Origin: Neisseria mucosa | GTDB taxonomy: Bacteria; Pseudomonadota; Gammaproteobacteria; Burkholderiales; Neisseriaceae | Assembly (NCBI RefSeq): GCF_003044445.1 | Contig: NZ_POWX01000031.1 | Location: 1 to 10,222, forward strand | DNA: 10,222 nt | Reading direction: 5' to 3' | Part shown: positions 1-6,599 of the stretch, in pieces | Layout: the number at the start of each line of letters is the position of its first letter | Numbering within the stretch: position 1 is the stretch's first letter | Program-made: the position numbers and the translations under genes | Notes under the pieces: generated by a model | What the model saw: only the letters and a program-made list of their open reading frames with translations | Told to the model about the DNA's origin: nothing | The model's database searches: none

Positions 1-2
1 AT

Positions 3-86
3 TACTACAACCGCGAGCGTTGCAGTTTGAAATTGAAAAAGCTGAGTCCTGTCGCATACAGAACCCAGCTTGCACAGAGCGCCTGA
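3..86 (+). CDS. IS3-family transposase OrfB, C-terminal end (partial)
   Basis: Reading from base 3 gives 27 residues, YYNRERCSLKLKKLSPVAYR followed by TQLAQSA and a stop (TGA). The YYNxxR...LKxLSPVxYR pattern is the usual C-terminal end of OrfB transposases (DDE/rve integrase domain) of the IS3 family, IS150-like group. The rest of the gene, including the DDE catalytic residues, lies before the window. The stop is followed 15 bases later by an inverted repeat that matches the left end of the second IS near the window end, so this is the right-hand end of a related element. The protein would cut and rejoin the IS ends. I cannot tell whether the missing part is intact. Confidence 0.85.
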   Translation, partial: YYNRERCSLKLKKLSPVAYRTQLAQSA

Positions 87-101
87 ATAGGCTTTTATGA
101 G

Positions 102-126
102 TGTCCAAGATTTGGGGGCCAGTTCA
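102..126 (+). repeat. Right terminal inverted repeat of IS3-family element (copy 1)
   Basis: The reverse complement of this 25-base stretch begins TGAACTGGCCCCC and ends TTGGACA. It matches the left end at 9720-9744 at 21 of 25 positions by eye, with mismatches only at repeat positions 8, 9, 17 and 18. Left and right ends of IS3-family elements commonly differ at a few internal positions. The sequence leaves the IS at base 127, and a DUS half-site follows exactly 5 bp later. Confidence 0.85.
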
Positions 127-131
127 GTTTT

Positions 132-143
132 TTCAGACGACCT
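132..143 (-). repeat. DNA uptake sequence, lone half of a terminator pair
   Basis: This is AGGTCGTCTGAA on the minus strand. It is followed by TTTTGC, just like the right half of the complete DUS palindrome at 1763-1808. No partner is present to its left, because the IS3-family end stops 5 bp before it. The natural reading is that the partner DUS lies on the far side of the IS, outside the window. Confidence 0.85.
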
Positions 144-166
144 TTTGCTTTGTTAGGTCAATCAGT

Positions 167-195
167 TTGACAGTTTTTTGATATTACGTTAAAAA
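167..195 (+). promoter_or_regulatory. Putative sigma-70 promoter of the peptide transporter
   Basis: A perfect -35 hexamer TTGACA (167-172) is followed by a 17-base spacer and a weak -10 TAAAAA (190-195, 4 of 6 matches). It would give a leader of roughly 85 bases before the chosen ATG at 287. Spacing and the -35 box are good and the -10 is poor, so this is only a candidate. Confidence 0.4.
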
Positions 196-286
196 AGGTT
201 ATGCCATATACGGCTGACAAATGGGCGGTGCGCAATGTGCCGCAACTGAAAATAAAAGGCAGTTTCAACGCCTTTGGAGAACTTTT

Positions 287-1744
287 ATGTCTGACAACTA
301 CTCCGCCCGCAAGGGAAAAACCTTCTTCGGGCATCCCATCCAGCTTTCCACCCTGTTCCACATCGAATTGTGGGAACGTTTCTCGTTTTACGGTATGCAG
401 GGTATCTTATTGATTTATCTGTATTACACTGCTGACAAAGGCGGTTTGGGCATGGATAAGTCGCTCGCCGGCGGCATCGTCGGCGCGTACGGCGGCAGCG
501 TTTATTTGTCCACCATACTCGGCGCATGGCTTGCCGACCGGATTTGGGGCGCGGAAAAAACGCTGTTTATTTCCGGCATCGTGGTCATGCTCGGACACAT
601 CGTTTTGGCAATCGCACCGAGTCTCTACGGGCTGCTGTGCGGCTTGGTACTCATCGCATTGGGCAGCGGCGGCGTGAAATCGTCGGCAAGCTCGATGGTC
701 GGCTCGCTTTATGAGGCGGACGATATGAAGCCCCTGCGCGATGCGGGTTTTTCGATTTTCTATATCTCCATCAACATCGGCGGCTTCTTAGGCCCGCTCC
801 TGACCGGCTTGCTGCAAACCGAGATGGGTTTCCACTATGGTTTCGGCGCGGCGGCAGTCGGTATGGCTTTTGGATTGTGGCGTTACTCCGTTGGGCGCAA
901 ACTGCTGCCGCACACGCCCGCTCCCAATCCTTTGCGTCCTGAAAAAGTGAAAACCGCGGTTGCAGTCGGCGTGTTGATTGTCTTGGTTGTCGGCAGCCTG
1001 ATTGCTTCAGACACGCTCAATTTAGACAACTTTTCCAAATTCCTGCTCGGTACGGTCATCCTCACCGTCATCGCCTATTTCGCACGACTGCTCGGCAGCA
1101 GCCATGTGTCGTCTGAAAACAAACGCTACATCACCGCCTATATTCCCCTATTTCTGACCATCTGCCTGTTTTGGGCGGTTTGGTTCCAAGTTTATACCGT
1201 GGCAACGGTGTACTTTGACGAAACGGTTGACCGCACCATAGGCGGCTGGACCGTCCCCGTTGCCTGGAAAGATTCCATCCAAAGTATGTGGGTCGTCCTC
1301 TTTTCCGGCGTGATGGCGGCGGTTTGGACAAAAATGGGTAGGCACCAGCCGAAAACCCCGTTGAAATTTACATTGGCAATGATTGTCGTCGGCGTATCCT
1401 ATCTTGGATTCGTGCCGTATATCTCGTCCGGAACGCCTATGCCGATCATCGTTTTCGCGCTGATCCTGCTTGCCATCACCATAGGCGAACTCATGATTTC
1501 TCCGATTGCGCTTTCCATCTCTACCAAAATTGCCCCGCCCATGTTCAAAACCCAAATGGTCGCGCTCAACTTCTTGGGCTTTTCCTTGGGCTTCACTTTG
1601 GGCGGTGTGCTGTTTAAAGAAGGATTCAACGATAAAGCACCGCTGGATTTCTACTGGATGCTTTGCGGCATAGGCGTGATAACCGGTGTGGTATTGTTAT
1701 TGCTTGTTCCCGTTTTGAATAAAATGCTCAAAGGCGCGGATTAA
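287..1744 (+). CDS. POT/PTR2-family peptide:proton symporter
   Basis: This is a 485-residue integral inner-membrane protein of the proton-dependent oligopeptide transporter family (major facilitator superfamily), which imports di- and tripeptides with protons. The family signature ExxERFxYYG is visible as ELWERFSFYG at residues 27-36, right after the FFGHPIQLSTLFHI lead-in. A Gly-rich segment with Lys (ALGSGGVKSS) follows in an early helix. The rest is a series of long hydrophobic stretches consistent with the family's 12 or 14 helices. The length is typical. I chose ATG 287 because GGAGA lies 7 bases upstream; the in-frame ATG at 221 would add 22 polar residues and has no better ribosome binding site. 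The gene stands alone, between the IS3-family end and a DUS palindrome terminator. Substrate specificity cannot be read from sequence. The family call is firm. Confidence 0.92.
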   Translation: MSDNYSARKGKTFFGHPIQLSTLFHIELWERFSFYGMQGILLIYLYYTADKGGLGMDKSLAGGIVGAYGGSVYLSTILGAWLADRIWGAEKTLFISGIVVMLGHIVLAIAPSLYGLLCGLVLIALGSGGVKSSASSMVGSLYEADDMKPLRDAGFSIFYISINIGGFLGPLLTGLLQTEMGFHYGFGAAAVGMAFGLWRYSVGRKLLPHTPAPNPLRPEKVKTAVAVGVLIVLVVGSLIASDTLNLDNFSKFLLGTVILTVIAYFARLLGSSHVSSENKRYITAYIPLFLTICLFWAVWFQVYTVATVYFDETVDRTIGGWTVPVAWKDSIQSMWVVLFSGVMAAVWTKMGRHQPKTPLKFTLAMIVVGVSYLGFVPYISSGTPMPIIVFALILLAITIGELMISPIALSISTKIAPPMFKTQMVALNFLGFSLGFTLGGVLFKEGFNDKAPLDFYWMLCGIGVITGVVLLLLVPVLNKMLKGAD

Positions 1745-1762
1745 AAACCGCTCTGAGCAAGA

Positions 1763-1808
1763 CATGCAAAAGGTCGTCTGAAAAATTTTTCAGACGACCT
1801 TTTGCATG
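1763..1808. terminator. Perfect 46-bp DUS palindrome, bidirectional terminator
   Basis: Two head-to-head DUS (1771-1782 forward, 1789-1800 reverse) form a perfect palindrome with 23-base arms, CATGCAAAAGGTCGTCTGAA plus AAA on one side and its complement on the other, and no unpaired bases between them. It sits between the converging transporter (ends 1744) and pncC (ends 1841). It carries a T4 run after the GC-rich stem in both directions and so should terminate both transcripts. Confidence 0.85.
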
Positions 1809-1840
1809 AACGCGGTTTGCCGTTCTTGCGCTGGGAACTG

Positions 1841-2308
1841 TCAAACCAAATGTTCCGCCAAAAATTCAAGGGCGAAGGCGACGGCCTGCTTTCTAACGGC
1901 CTCTCGGTCGCCGCTGAAGATTTTCATTTGCTCCAGCGATTCGGTCGGCGTAGACAACCCGAACCACACCGTCCCGACGGGTTTTGCCGCGCTGCCGCCG
2001 CCCGGGCCTGCGATGCCGGAAATACTGAGAGCGTAGTCGGCTTGGGCGACGGCTTTGGCACCTCGTGCCATTTCGTACACGGTTTCGCGGCTGACCGCGC
2101 CGTGTTGCAGCAGCGTATCGGGCATAACGCCGAGGCGTTCCTCTTTGGCTTGGTTGCTGTAAGTAACAAAACTTTGATGAAACCATTGCGAGCTGCCCGC
2201 GATGCCGGTGAATGCACCCGCAAGCAGGCCGCCGGTGCAAGATTCGGCGCAAGTAACGGTTTGTCGGCGTCGGGTGAGGTGTTCGGCGATAGTTTGCAGC
2301 GCGGTCAT
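1841..2308 (-). CDS. pncC: Nicotinamide-nucleotide amidase (CinA C-terminal domain, PncC)
   Basis: A 155-residue stand-alone CinA-C domain. Family members deamidate nicotinamide mononucleotide to nicotinic acid mononucleotide and ammonia, feeding the pyridine nucleotide cycle in the cytoplasm; in bacteria NMN comes largely from the NAD-dependent DNA ligase reaction. Visible motifs are AESCTGG at residues 21-27 (conserved Ser23), SNQAKEERLGV at 51-61 with a conserved Lys55, SGIAGPGGG at 97-105 and KPVGTVWFGL at 109-118. There is no N-terminal MoCF-like (COG1058) domain, which is the normal form for short PncC proteins. The start at 2308 is supported by AAAGGACG just upstream. It lies downstream of the peptidase gene on the same strand, but a DUS hairpin between them suggests separate transcription. 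Confidence 0.92.
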   Translation of the reverse strand: MTALQTIAEHLTRRRQTVTCAESCTGGLLAGAFTGIAGSSQWFHQSFVTYSNQAKEERLGVMPDTLLQHGAVSRETVYEMARGAKAVAQADYALSISGIAGPGGGSAAKPVGTVWFGLSTPTESLEQMKIFSGDREAVRKQAVAFALEFLAEHLV

Positions 2309-2370
2309 GGGACGTCCTTTCGTTTTTTGGGTTCGGACTTGATTATAGGCCGATTGAGATGAAGATAGGA

Positions 2371-2413
2371 AAGGTCGTCTGAAAAACTGATTTTCCGGTT
2401 TTCAGACGATCTT
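2371..2413. terminator. DUS hairpin terminator between peptidase gene and pncC
   Basis: AGGTCGTCTGAA at 2372-2383 pairs with TTCAGACGATCT at 2401-2412 around a 17-base loop. The right half carries one change from the DUS consensus (AGATCGTCTGAA), giving a wobble or mismatch in the stem. The plus-strand side ends in six T's; the minus-strand side, the direction needed for the peptidase transcript, ends only in CCTTTCC, so termination there may be weaker. Confidence 0.65.
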
Positions 2414-2447
2414 TTTTCATTCGCGGCGGCAGTGTCACCCCCTGCCC

Positions 2448-4463
2448 TTACCCCAAAAACTCTTTCAAAAACAGCAACACGCAGGCGAGTTCGTCGGCGG
2501 ATTCACGTTGCGTGCCGTTGCCGGTATGGCCGCCGCTGTCCGGAGCGTAGAGCCAAGATTGCGGCGAGGTTTCGCGCAGTTTGGCGTAGAACTTGAGCGC
2601 GTGGGCGGGATGGACGCGGTCGTCGCTGAGGCTGGTGGTAATGAGCGCAGGCGGATAATTGATGCCGTCTGAAAGATTGTGATACGGCGACAATTCGCCC
2701 AGCCAGCGTTTGCAGACTTCGTATTTCTGCGGGTTGCCGTATTCGTCCGTCCAGCTTGCGCCGGCGGAGAGCAGCGGATAGCGGATCATGTCGGTCAGCG
2801 GCACTTCGCACACCAGCGCACCTATGCTTTGCGGTTCGCGCACGAAGGCGGCGGCGGTAATCAGGCCGCCGTTGCTGCCGCCCTGCAAACCGATGTGTTC
2901 GGGCGAACTCATGCCGCGTTCGGACAAATCGCGCACGACGGCAAGCAAATCATCAACGCTTTTGTGTTTGCTGATTCCCTGCGCCGCCTGATGCCAGCGC
3001 GGGCCGAACTCGCCGCCGCCGCGTATGTTCGCCAATACGAAGGCGTGGCCCTCTTCCAGCCAGTATTTGCCGATGCTGCCCAGATAATGCGGCAGCTCGG
3101 GCACGCCGAAACCGCCGTAAGCATAGACCAGCGTCGGCGTGTCGGGCGCGGCGTTTTTGCCGACGTGGAAATAAGGGATGCGTTCGCCGTCGGACGAAAC
3201 CGCCCAAAACTGCCGCACTTCGATGTCGTCTGAAACAAACTGCTGCGGCTGGCGGCGCATGACGGTCAGTTCCATCACGTTCAAATCCAGCGCAAACAGC
3301 GTCAGCGGCGTGGTGAAATCGCTGGCGGCAAGGTAAACCACGTCGCCGCCCCAAGGCTGGTCGGTCATTTCCAACGCACCCGAAGGCAGGCGCGGCAGTT
3401 CGACTTCCTGCCATTTGCCATCGGTAAAGCGCCATGCTTTCAGACGGCCTTGTACGTTTTCCAGCAGGCTCGCTACGACAAAACGCTTGGTCGTTTCCAC
3501 ACTTTCCAATGCCTGCGTTTCATCGGGCGCAAACAAAAGCTGCGCCGCCCCGAGTTCGCCCCGATTCAGCTTCACCGCCACCAGCGCGCCGCTCGGATAG
3601 CTTTGGTTCGCGCGGTGCCAGTCCTTGCGCAATGTCAGCAAAAGATGCCCCGCCAGATAGCCGACCACGTCGCAATCGGCGGGCAGGTTCAACGGTTTCG
3701 CCTCACCTTCGGACGACACCTGCAAATACGTCTTGGTATAAAAACCGTCCGACGCTTCAATCAAATCAATTGGCGAACCCTGCGGATCAAGGTAACGCCA
3801 CGCGTTCACCATCATCCCGTCTTCGCCGATTTGATACACCGGCAGGCTTTCCTCGAAACTCTTGCCGCGCTCCACCAGCCACACCTCGCGCGGATAGCCC
3901 GATTCGGTCAACTGCCGCTCATCCCAAGCCGGACACACCCACACGCTGTTTTCATCGCGCCACGACACATGGTTTTTCCCCGCCGGAAAATGAAAGCCGC
4001 CCTCAACCAACCCGCCCGCTTCCAAATCCACTTCCAGCGTATAAGCCGTATCGCCGCCCGACTTGCTTAAAGTCAACAACGCGCGGTTGGGCTGCTCCAC
4101 CAAGTGCGACACCCCGCCCAGATACACATCGTCGCCGAGCAGCCCGTCGAAATCCGCCACCGAAAACAAGATTTTCCACTCAGGATAGCCCGAACGGTAG
4201 GTCGCCGCCGTACATACGCGGTACACACCCTTCGGATATTCCGCGTCCTGATGGAAATGGTACATCCGCGCGCGGTGTTCCTGACAAAACGGAATCTGCC
4301 GCGTGTCCTGCATCTGCGCCAAAATCCCGTCCGACAGCGCGCGCGCTTTATCGTTGTCCAAAAAACGCGCACGCGTTTCAGAATGCGCTTCAGCGGCGAA
4401 GTTTAGCGTTTCGGGAGAATCGAGGTTTTCGAAATGGAGATAGGAATCGGGGTAGGATTTCAT
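2448..4463 (-). CDS. Prolyl oligopeptidase-like serine peptidase (family S9)
   Basis: A 671-residue protein with prolyl oligopeptidase architecture: an N-terminal seven-bladed propeller region (about residues 1-410) and a C-terminal alpha/beta-hydrolase domain. The catalytic triad is visible: Ser530 in GGSNGG, Asp614 or Asp615 in SLSDDRVHPAHA, and His646 in DSGGHTGNG. Other family segments are YAYGGFGVPELPHY and ANIRGGGEFGPRWHQA (oxyanion region). Family members cut short peptides, classically after proline, in the cytoplasm. No signal peptide is visible, which fits. A link with the nearby peptide importer is plausible but is inference; the genes are not co-directional. The ATG at 4463 lacks a recognisable Shine-Dalgarno sequence; the leader instead holds a DUS at 4471-4482. 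Three DUS or DUS-like sites lie inside the coding region (2662, 3223, 3439). Preference for proline is not proven by sequence. Confidence 0.88.
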   Translation of the reverse strand: MKSYPDSYLHFENLDSPETLNFAAEAHSETRARFLDNDKARALSDGILAQMQDTRQIPFCQEHRARMYHFHQDAEYPKGVYRVCTAATYRSGYPEWKILFSVADFDGLLGDDVYLGGVSHLVEQPNRALLTLSKSGGDTAYTLEVDLEAGGLVEGGFHFPAGKNHVSWRDENSVWVCPAWDERQLTESGYPREVWLVERGKSFEESLPVYQIGEDGMMVNAWRYLDPQGSPIDLIEASDGFYTKTYLQVSSEGEAKPLNLPADCDVVGYLAGHLLLTLRKDWHRANQSYPSGALVAVKLNRGELGAAQLLFAPDETQALESVETTKRFVVASLLENVQGRLKAWRFTDGKWQEVELPRLPSGALEMTDQPWGGDVVYLAASDFTTPLTLFALDLNVMELTVMRRQPQQFVSDDIEVRQFWAVSSDGERIPYFHVGKNAAPDTPTLVYAYGGFGVPELPHYLGSIGKYWLEEGHAFVLANIRGGGEFGPRWHQAAQGISKHKSVDDLLAVVRDLSERGMSSPEHIGLQGGSNGGLITAAAFVREPQSIGALVCEVPLTDMIRYPLLSAGASWTDEYGNPQKYEVCKRWLGELSPYHNLSDGINYPPALITTSLSDDRVHPAHALKFYAKLRETSPQSWLYAPDSGGHTGNGTQRESADELACVLLFLKEFLG
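2662..2673 (+). repeat. DUS of the ATGCCGTCTGAA dialect inside the peptidase gene
   Basis: This is an exact ATGCCGTCTGAA (AT-DUS, the dialect dominant in N. meningitidis and N. gonorrhoeae). It is read through in the minus-strand gene as part of the peptide SDGI. All intergenic DUS in the window use AG-type dialects, so this is the odd one out. Confidence 0.85.
3439..3450 (-). repeat. AG-DUS (AGGCCGTCTGAA) inside the peptidase gene
   Basis: TTCAGACGGCCT on the plus strand is the reverse complement of AGGCCGTCTGAA. A near match (ATGTCGTCTGAA) lies at 3223-3234 in the same gene. In-gene DUS are well known in Neisseria and mark sequence open to transformation. Confidence 0.8.
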
Positions 4464-4470
4464 AGAAAAG

Positions 4471-4482
4471 AGGTCGTCTGAA
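4471..4482 (+). repeat. DUS in the leader of the peptidase gene
   Basis: AGGTCGTCTGAA lies 8 to 19 bases upstream of the peptidase start, where the ribosome binding site would normally be. It is a single copy, not part of a hairpin with the other DUS at 4532 (same orientation). Confidence 0.8.
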
Positions 4483-4498
4483 AATAGCGAAAGCGGGA

Positions 4499-4504
4499 AT
4501 TATA
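4499..4504 (-). promoter_or_regulatory. Candidate -10 element for the peptidase gene
   Basis: The minus strand reads GCTATAATTCC here, a perfect TATAAT hexamer about 36 bases from the start codon. No good -35 hexamer is seen at 16-18 bases upstream (ATCTGT at 17). If correct, the short leader would include the DUS at 4471-4482. Confidence 0.4.
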
Positions 4505-4531
4505 GCGGGAAAGCCTTGCAGACAGATGAAA

Positions 4532-4543
4532 AGGCCGTCTGAA
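4532..4543 (+). repeat. AG-DUS (AGGCCGTCTGAA), single intergenic copy
   Basis: An exact AGGCCGTCTGAA upstream of the peptidase gene and just before the dRS3 element. It differs from most intergenic DUS here at the fourth base (C instead of T). Confidence 0.8.
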
Positions 4544-4590
4544 AACGGGGCGGCGGGTTTCACTATTGTTTCCGATACACCGCCTATCCA

Positions 4591-4708
4591 TCAGCCGTCA
4601 TTCCCGCGCAGGCGGGAATCCAGTCCTGTCGGCACAGAAATCTATCGGGAAAAAAAGTTTCCTAAATTCTACGTTCTGGATTCCCGCCTGCGCGGGAATG
4701 ACGGCTGA
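4591..4708. repeat. dRS3-spacer-dRS3 element (NIME-like), left copy
   Basis: Two 20-bp dRS3-type repeats, ATTCCCGCGCAGGCGGGAAT at 4600-4619 and its inverted partner at 4680-4699, enclose a 60-base middle. The inverted arms extend to 33 perfectly matching bases (4591-4623 against 4676-4708) around a 52-base spacer. This is the structure of Neisserial intergenic mosaic elements, in which dRS3 flanks RS units. The core 110 bp (4595-4704) recurs in the same orientation at 6490-6599 with about six mismatches, all in the spacer. Confidence 0.85.
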
Positions 4709-4744
4709 TAATAGATACCCGTATCGAAAATTAAGCAAACCCAT

Positions 4745-6391
4745 CTACTTATTCGGCGGATTAATCGGCAGCGTCGAGCGGGAGACTTTGACCTCAGGGT
4801 ATTTTTGCTTCATATGATAGCGGAACACTTCCGCCTTGCGTTGATTGCCGGTTTTTTCGTAATTCGTACCCAAAATCACCTCGTCCGCCTGATTCCGTAT
4901 ATCGGCATAAGGGATATAGACGGATTGGGTCTTATCGCAATATTCGATTTCCTCCGAATCGATTGGCTTAATGACCAGCAGGCGAAACTCTTCTTCGTCG
5001 CGGAAGGCGAAATCTTTAAACAGATAGCGGATGTATTCCAAGGCTTCTTTATCGTCGTCGCTGACGGCGGATTTGTCCTTGAAAAACCCGATAAGCTCTT
5101 CCAACGCTTCTTTTAATTTTCCCAAGCGGAACTGATGCCAGTCTTCATTTCCGACGGGTTTCAGGCGGATACCGAACCGACTGATATTTGCATTTAACGT
5201 AAATCGAGTGGACGAACCCAAATTTTCTTTTGCTAAATTTTGATGAAGATTGAAAGCCTTATTCGGGGCAGAAAGCCATATCCCGCATTTCTTTTCCGCA
5301 ATATATTCATCCTTGTAGGCAATATAAGCGACTTGATAAAGCGGCAGCTTTTCGTATTCATCAACTTTTGGTAAGTCGTCTGAATTCTGCCTAGACATTT
5401 CGGACAGACTGCGGAACGGGGCGGAAACATCCGCTTCTTTCAGCCAATCCCCGTTTTTATTGAATACCAGACAGCAGCCCGAGGCCTCCACGCCGCCCTC
5501 TTTGCCATACAGGCGGAACTGGTTCAAATCGTTGACGCGGCTGGAGAAACAGGTGAAAAAAGCATTGTGGGACGCGCCATCCGCTTTGTTTTCCAACTCC
5601 AAATCCTGTTGGTTCAACAAGTCCAGCAGTGGCTTGCCTTCAGACGGATCGTTCATATAGGTCGAGCTGCCGAGCCGCATCGGACTGGCGGTTTCTTTGC
5701 CGCCGATGCCGAATAATATATGGCATACATGGGGCGAGGTGTAATGTGCCATCGGGATGGAACCCAATTCTGCAGGTGTGATATGGAGAACAGCCAGCAC
5801 GGTTGAAACGGCGTCTTGCGGTTGTGAAGTTTTGCCTTTGAAAAGCGATTCCTGTATTTCTTGTTTTTTCTTCTCAAAATAGGAATGCCAATCCTTATAG
5901 AGATAATCAATATTTCTTAGACCTAGACGGATTATTTTTTCCCATTTCTTTTTTTCTTCCTCATCACTTAATTGTGATAATTGTTCGTAAGCAGCTAAAA
6001 AATTTTCGCTAGCCTGTTTAACAAATATTTCCGCTTCGGATGTACTTTTACTTCTCTTAATCTGTTCAATATAACAACCTCCAAGCCCAGATTGGGCATA
6101 GATTTGTTGTTGAATACGATCTTGTTTATCCGTCAATTGCTTGGTAAGTTTTAACAATTCTCGAAAGTGTTCAACAGCTTTTTCAAACAGTTTATTTGCT
6201 TTATCCGTATCTTTGATCTTCATGAACTGTTCAAAATAACAATAGCTAAGCCAATATTGAATCTCAATTTGTTCTGTAATCTGAGTATTTTGATTCGTAA
6301 TCTCATCCCAATCCTGGTGCAAAATTTTAATCGCTTCAGCGTATTTTCTATCTAGAAGTGATTCTAAAATTGAAGGCATCACATCCATCAT
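4745..6391 (-). CDS. Helical-repeat protein with DUF2971-like C-terminal region
   Basis: A 548-residue protein of unknown function. Residues 1-180 are helix-rich and look like degenerate TPR or SEL1-like repeats (for example QYWLSYCYFEQF then AQSGLGGCYIEQI, about 55 residues apart). Residues about 212-545 resemble DUF2971: HYTS at 216-219, SSTYMNDPSEGKPL at 242-255, FFTCFSSRVNDLNQFRLYG at 278-296, FRDEEEFRLL at 463-472, and a VILG...VSRS ending. No signal peptide or membrane segment is visible, so it is probably cytoplasmic. The start at 6391 has AAAGGGA 4-10 bases upstream; ATGs at 6388 and 6379 are possible. The first third is distinctly AT-richer than neighbouring genes. The gene stands alone between two near-identical dRS3 elements, which suggests an acquired or exchangeable islet. 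A role in defence or stress is conjecture. The DUF2971 call is by pattern memory, not a search. Confidence 0.72.
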   Translation of the reverse strand: MMDVMPSILESLLDRKYAEAIKILHQDWDEITNQNTQITEQIEIQYWLSYCYFEQFMKIKDTDKANKLFEKAVEHFRELLKLTKQLTDKQDRIQQQIYAQSGLGGCYIEQIKRSKSTSEAEIFVKQASENFLAAYEQLSQLSDEEEKKKWEKIIRLGLRNIDYLYKDWHSYFEKKKQEIQESLFKGKTSQPQDAVSTVLAVLHITPAELGSIPMAHYTSPHVCHILFGIGGKETASPMRLGSSTYMNDPSEGKPLLDLLNQQDLELENKADGASHNAFFTCFSSRVNDLNQFRLYGKEGGVEASGCCLVFNKNGDWLKEADVSAPFRSLSEMSRQNSDDLPKVDEYEKLPLYQVAYIAYKDEYIAEKKCGIWLSAPNKAFNLHQNLAKENLGSSTRFTLNANISRFGIRLKPVGNEDWHQFRLGKLKEALEELIGFFKDKSAVSDDDKEALEYIRYLFKDFAFRDEEEFRLLVIKPIDSEEIEYCDKTQSVYIPYADIRNQADEVILGTNYEKTGNQRKAEVFRYHMKQKYPEVKVSRSTLPINPPNK

Positions 6392-6436
6392 TTATCCCTT
6401 TATCAAACCAATCCATTAAAAAACAATCAGGCGGGA

Positions 6437-6442
6437 ATTGTA
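6437..6442 (-). promoter_or_regulatory. Candidate -10 element for the DUF2971-like gene
   Basis: The minus strand reads TACAAT (5 of 6 matches to TATAAT) about 46 bases before the start codon, preceded by an AT-rich stretch with no clear -35. Directly upstream on the minus strand is TTGATTATTATCATG, whose half TTATCA resembles part of a Fur site (plus strand TGATAATAATCA at 6445-6456), but the second half does not fit. Weak call. Confidence 0.3.
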
Positions 6443-6489
6443 CATGATAATAATCAATTAACTTACTCCAATGCGTTGTTTACCAGCTG

Positions 6490-6599
6490 CCGTCATTCCC
6501 GCGCAGGCGGGAATCCAGACCTGTCGCCACAGAAATCTGTCAGGAAAAAAGGTTTCCTAAATTATACGTTCTGGATTCCCGCCTGCGCGGGAATGACGG
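6490..6599. repeat. dRS3-spacer-dRS3 element (NIME-like), right copy
   Basis: dRS3 units lie at 6495-6514 and 6575-6594, with 29-base perfect inverted arms (6490-6518 and 6571-6599) and a 52-base spacer. It has the same 110-bp length and orientation as the copy at 4595-4704. The two direct copies bracket the DUF2971-like gene and could recombine to delete it. dRS3 sites are also known integration targets for the filamentous meningococcal phage; no phage gene is seen here. Confidence 0.85.

Larger units (their letters stand above)
1..126 (+). mobile_element. IS3-family (IS150-like) insertion sequence, right end only
   Basis: This stretch combines the transposase C-terminus (3-86) and the terminal repeat (102-126). 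Only the last 126 bp of the element are in the window. It has the same orientation as the element that begins at 9720. The group assignment rests on the OrfB tail and the terminal repeats; I do not assign an IS name. Confidence 0.8.

Noticed and set aside
221..286. Upstream ATG at 221 as the start of the peptide transporter
   Set aside because: The extra 22 residues are polar and unlike the family N-terminus; the ATG at 287 has GGAGA at good spacing.
1802..2362. Plus-strand open frame of 186 codons opposite pncC
   Set aside because: It runs across the DUS palindrome and through the complement of a well-supported PncC gene; no family resemblance.
3434..4465. Long plus-strand open frame of 343 codons opposite the peptidase gene
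   Set aside because: The product is dominated by Pro, Arg and Ser, typical of a GC-rich antisense shadow, while the minus-strand gene has a full catalytic triad.
4471..4543. The two DUS at 4471 and 4532 as a terminator
   Set aside because: They are in the same orientation and cannot pair with each other.
6443..6457. Fur box upstream of the DUF2971-like gene
   Set aside because: Only the left half (TGATAAT) matches the consensus; the right half does not, and AT-rich sequence gives such matches often.
4595..6599. CRISPR-like reading of the repeated ATTCCC/GGGAAT units
   Set aside because: There are only four units in two inverted pairs with one shared spacer and about 1.8 kb between pairs, which fits dRS3 mosaic elements, not a CRISPR array.
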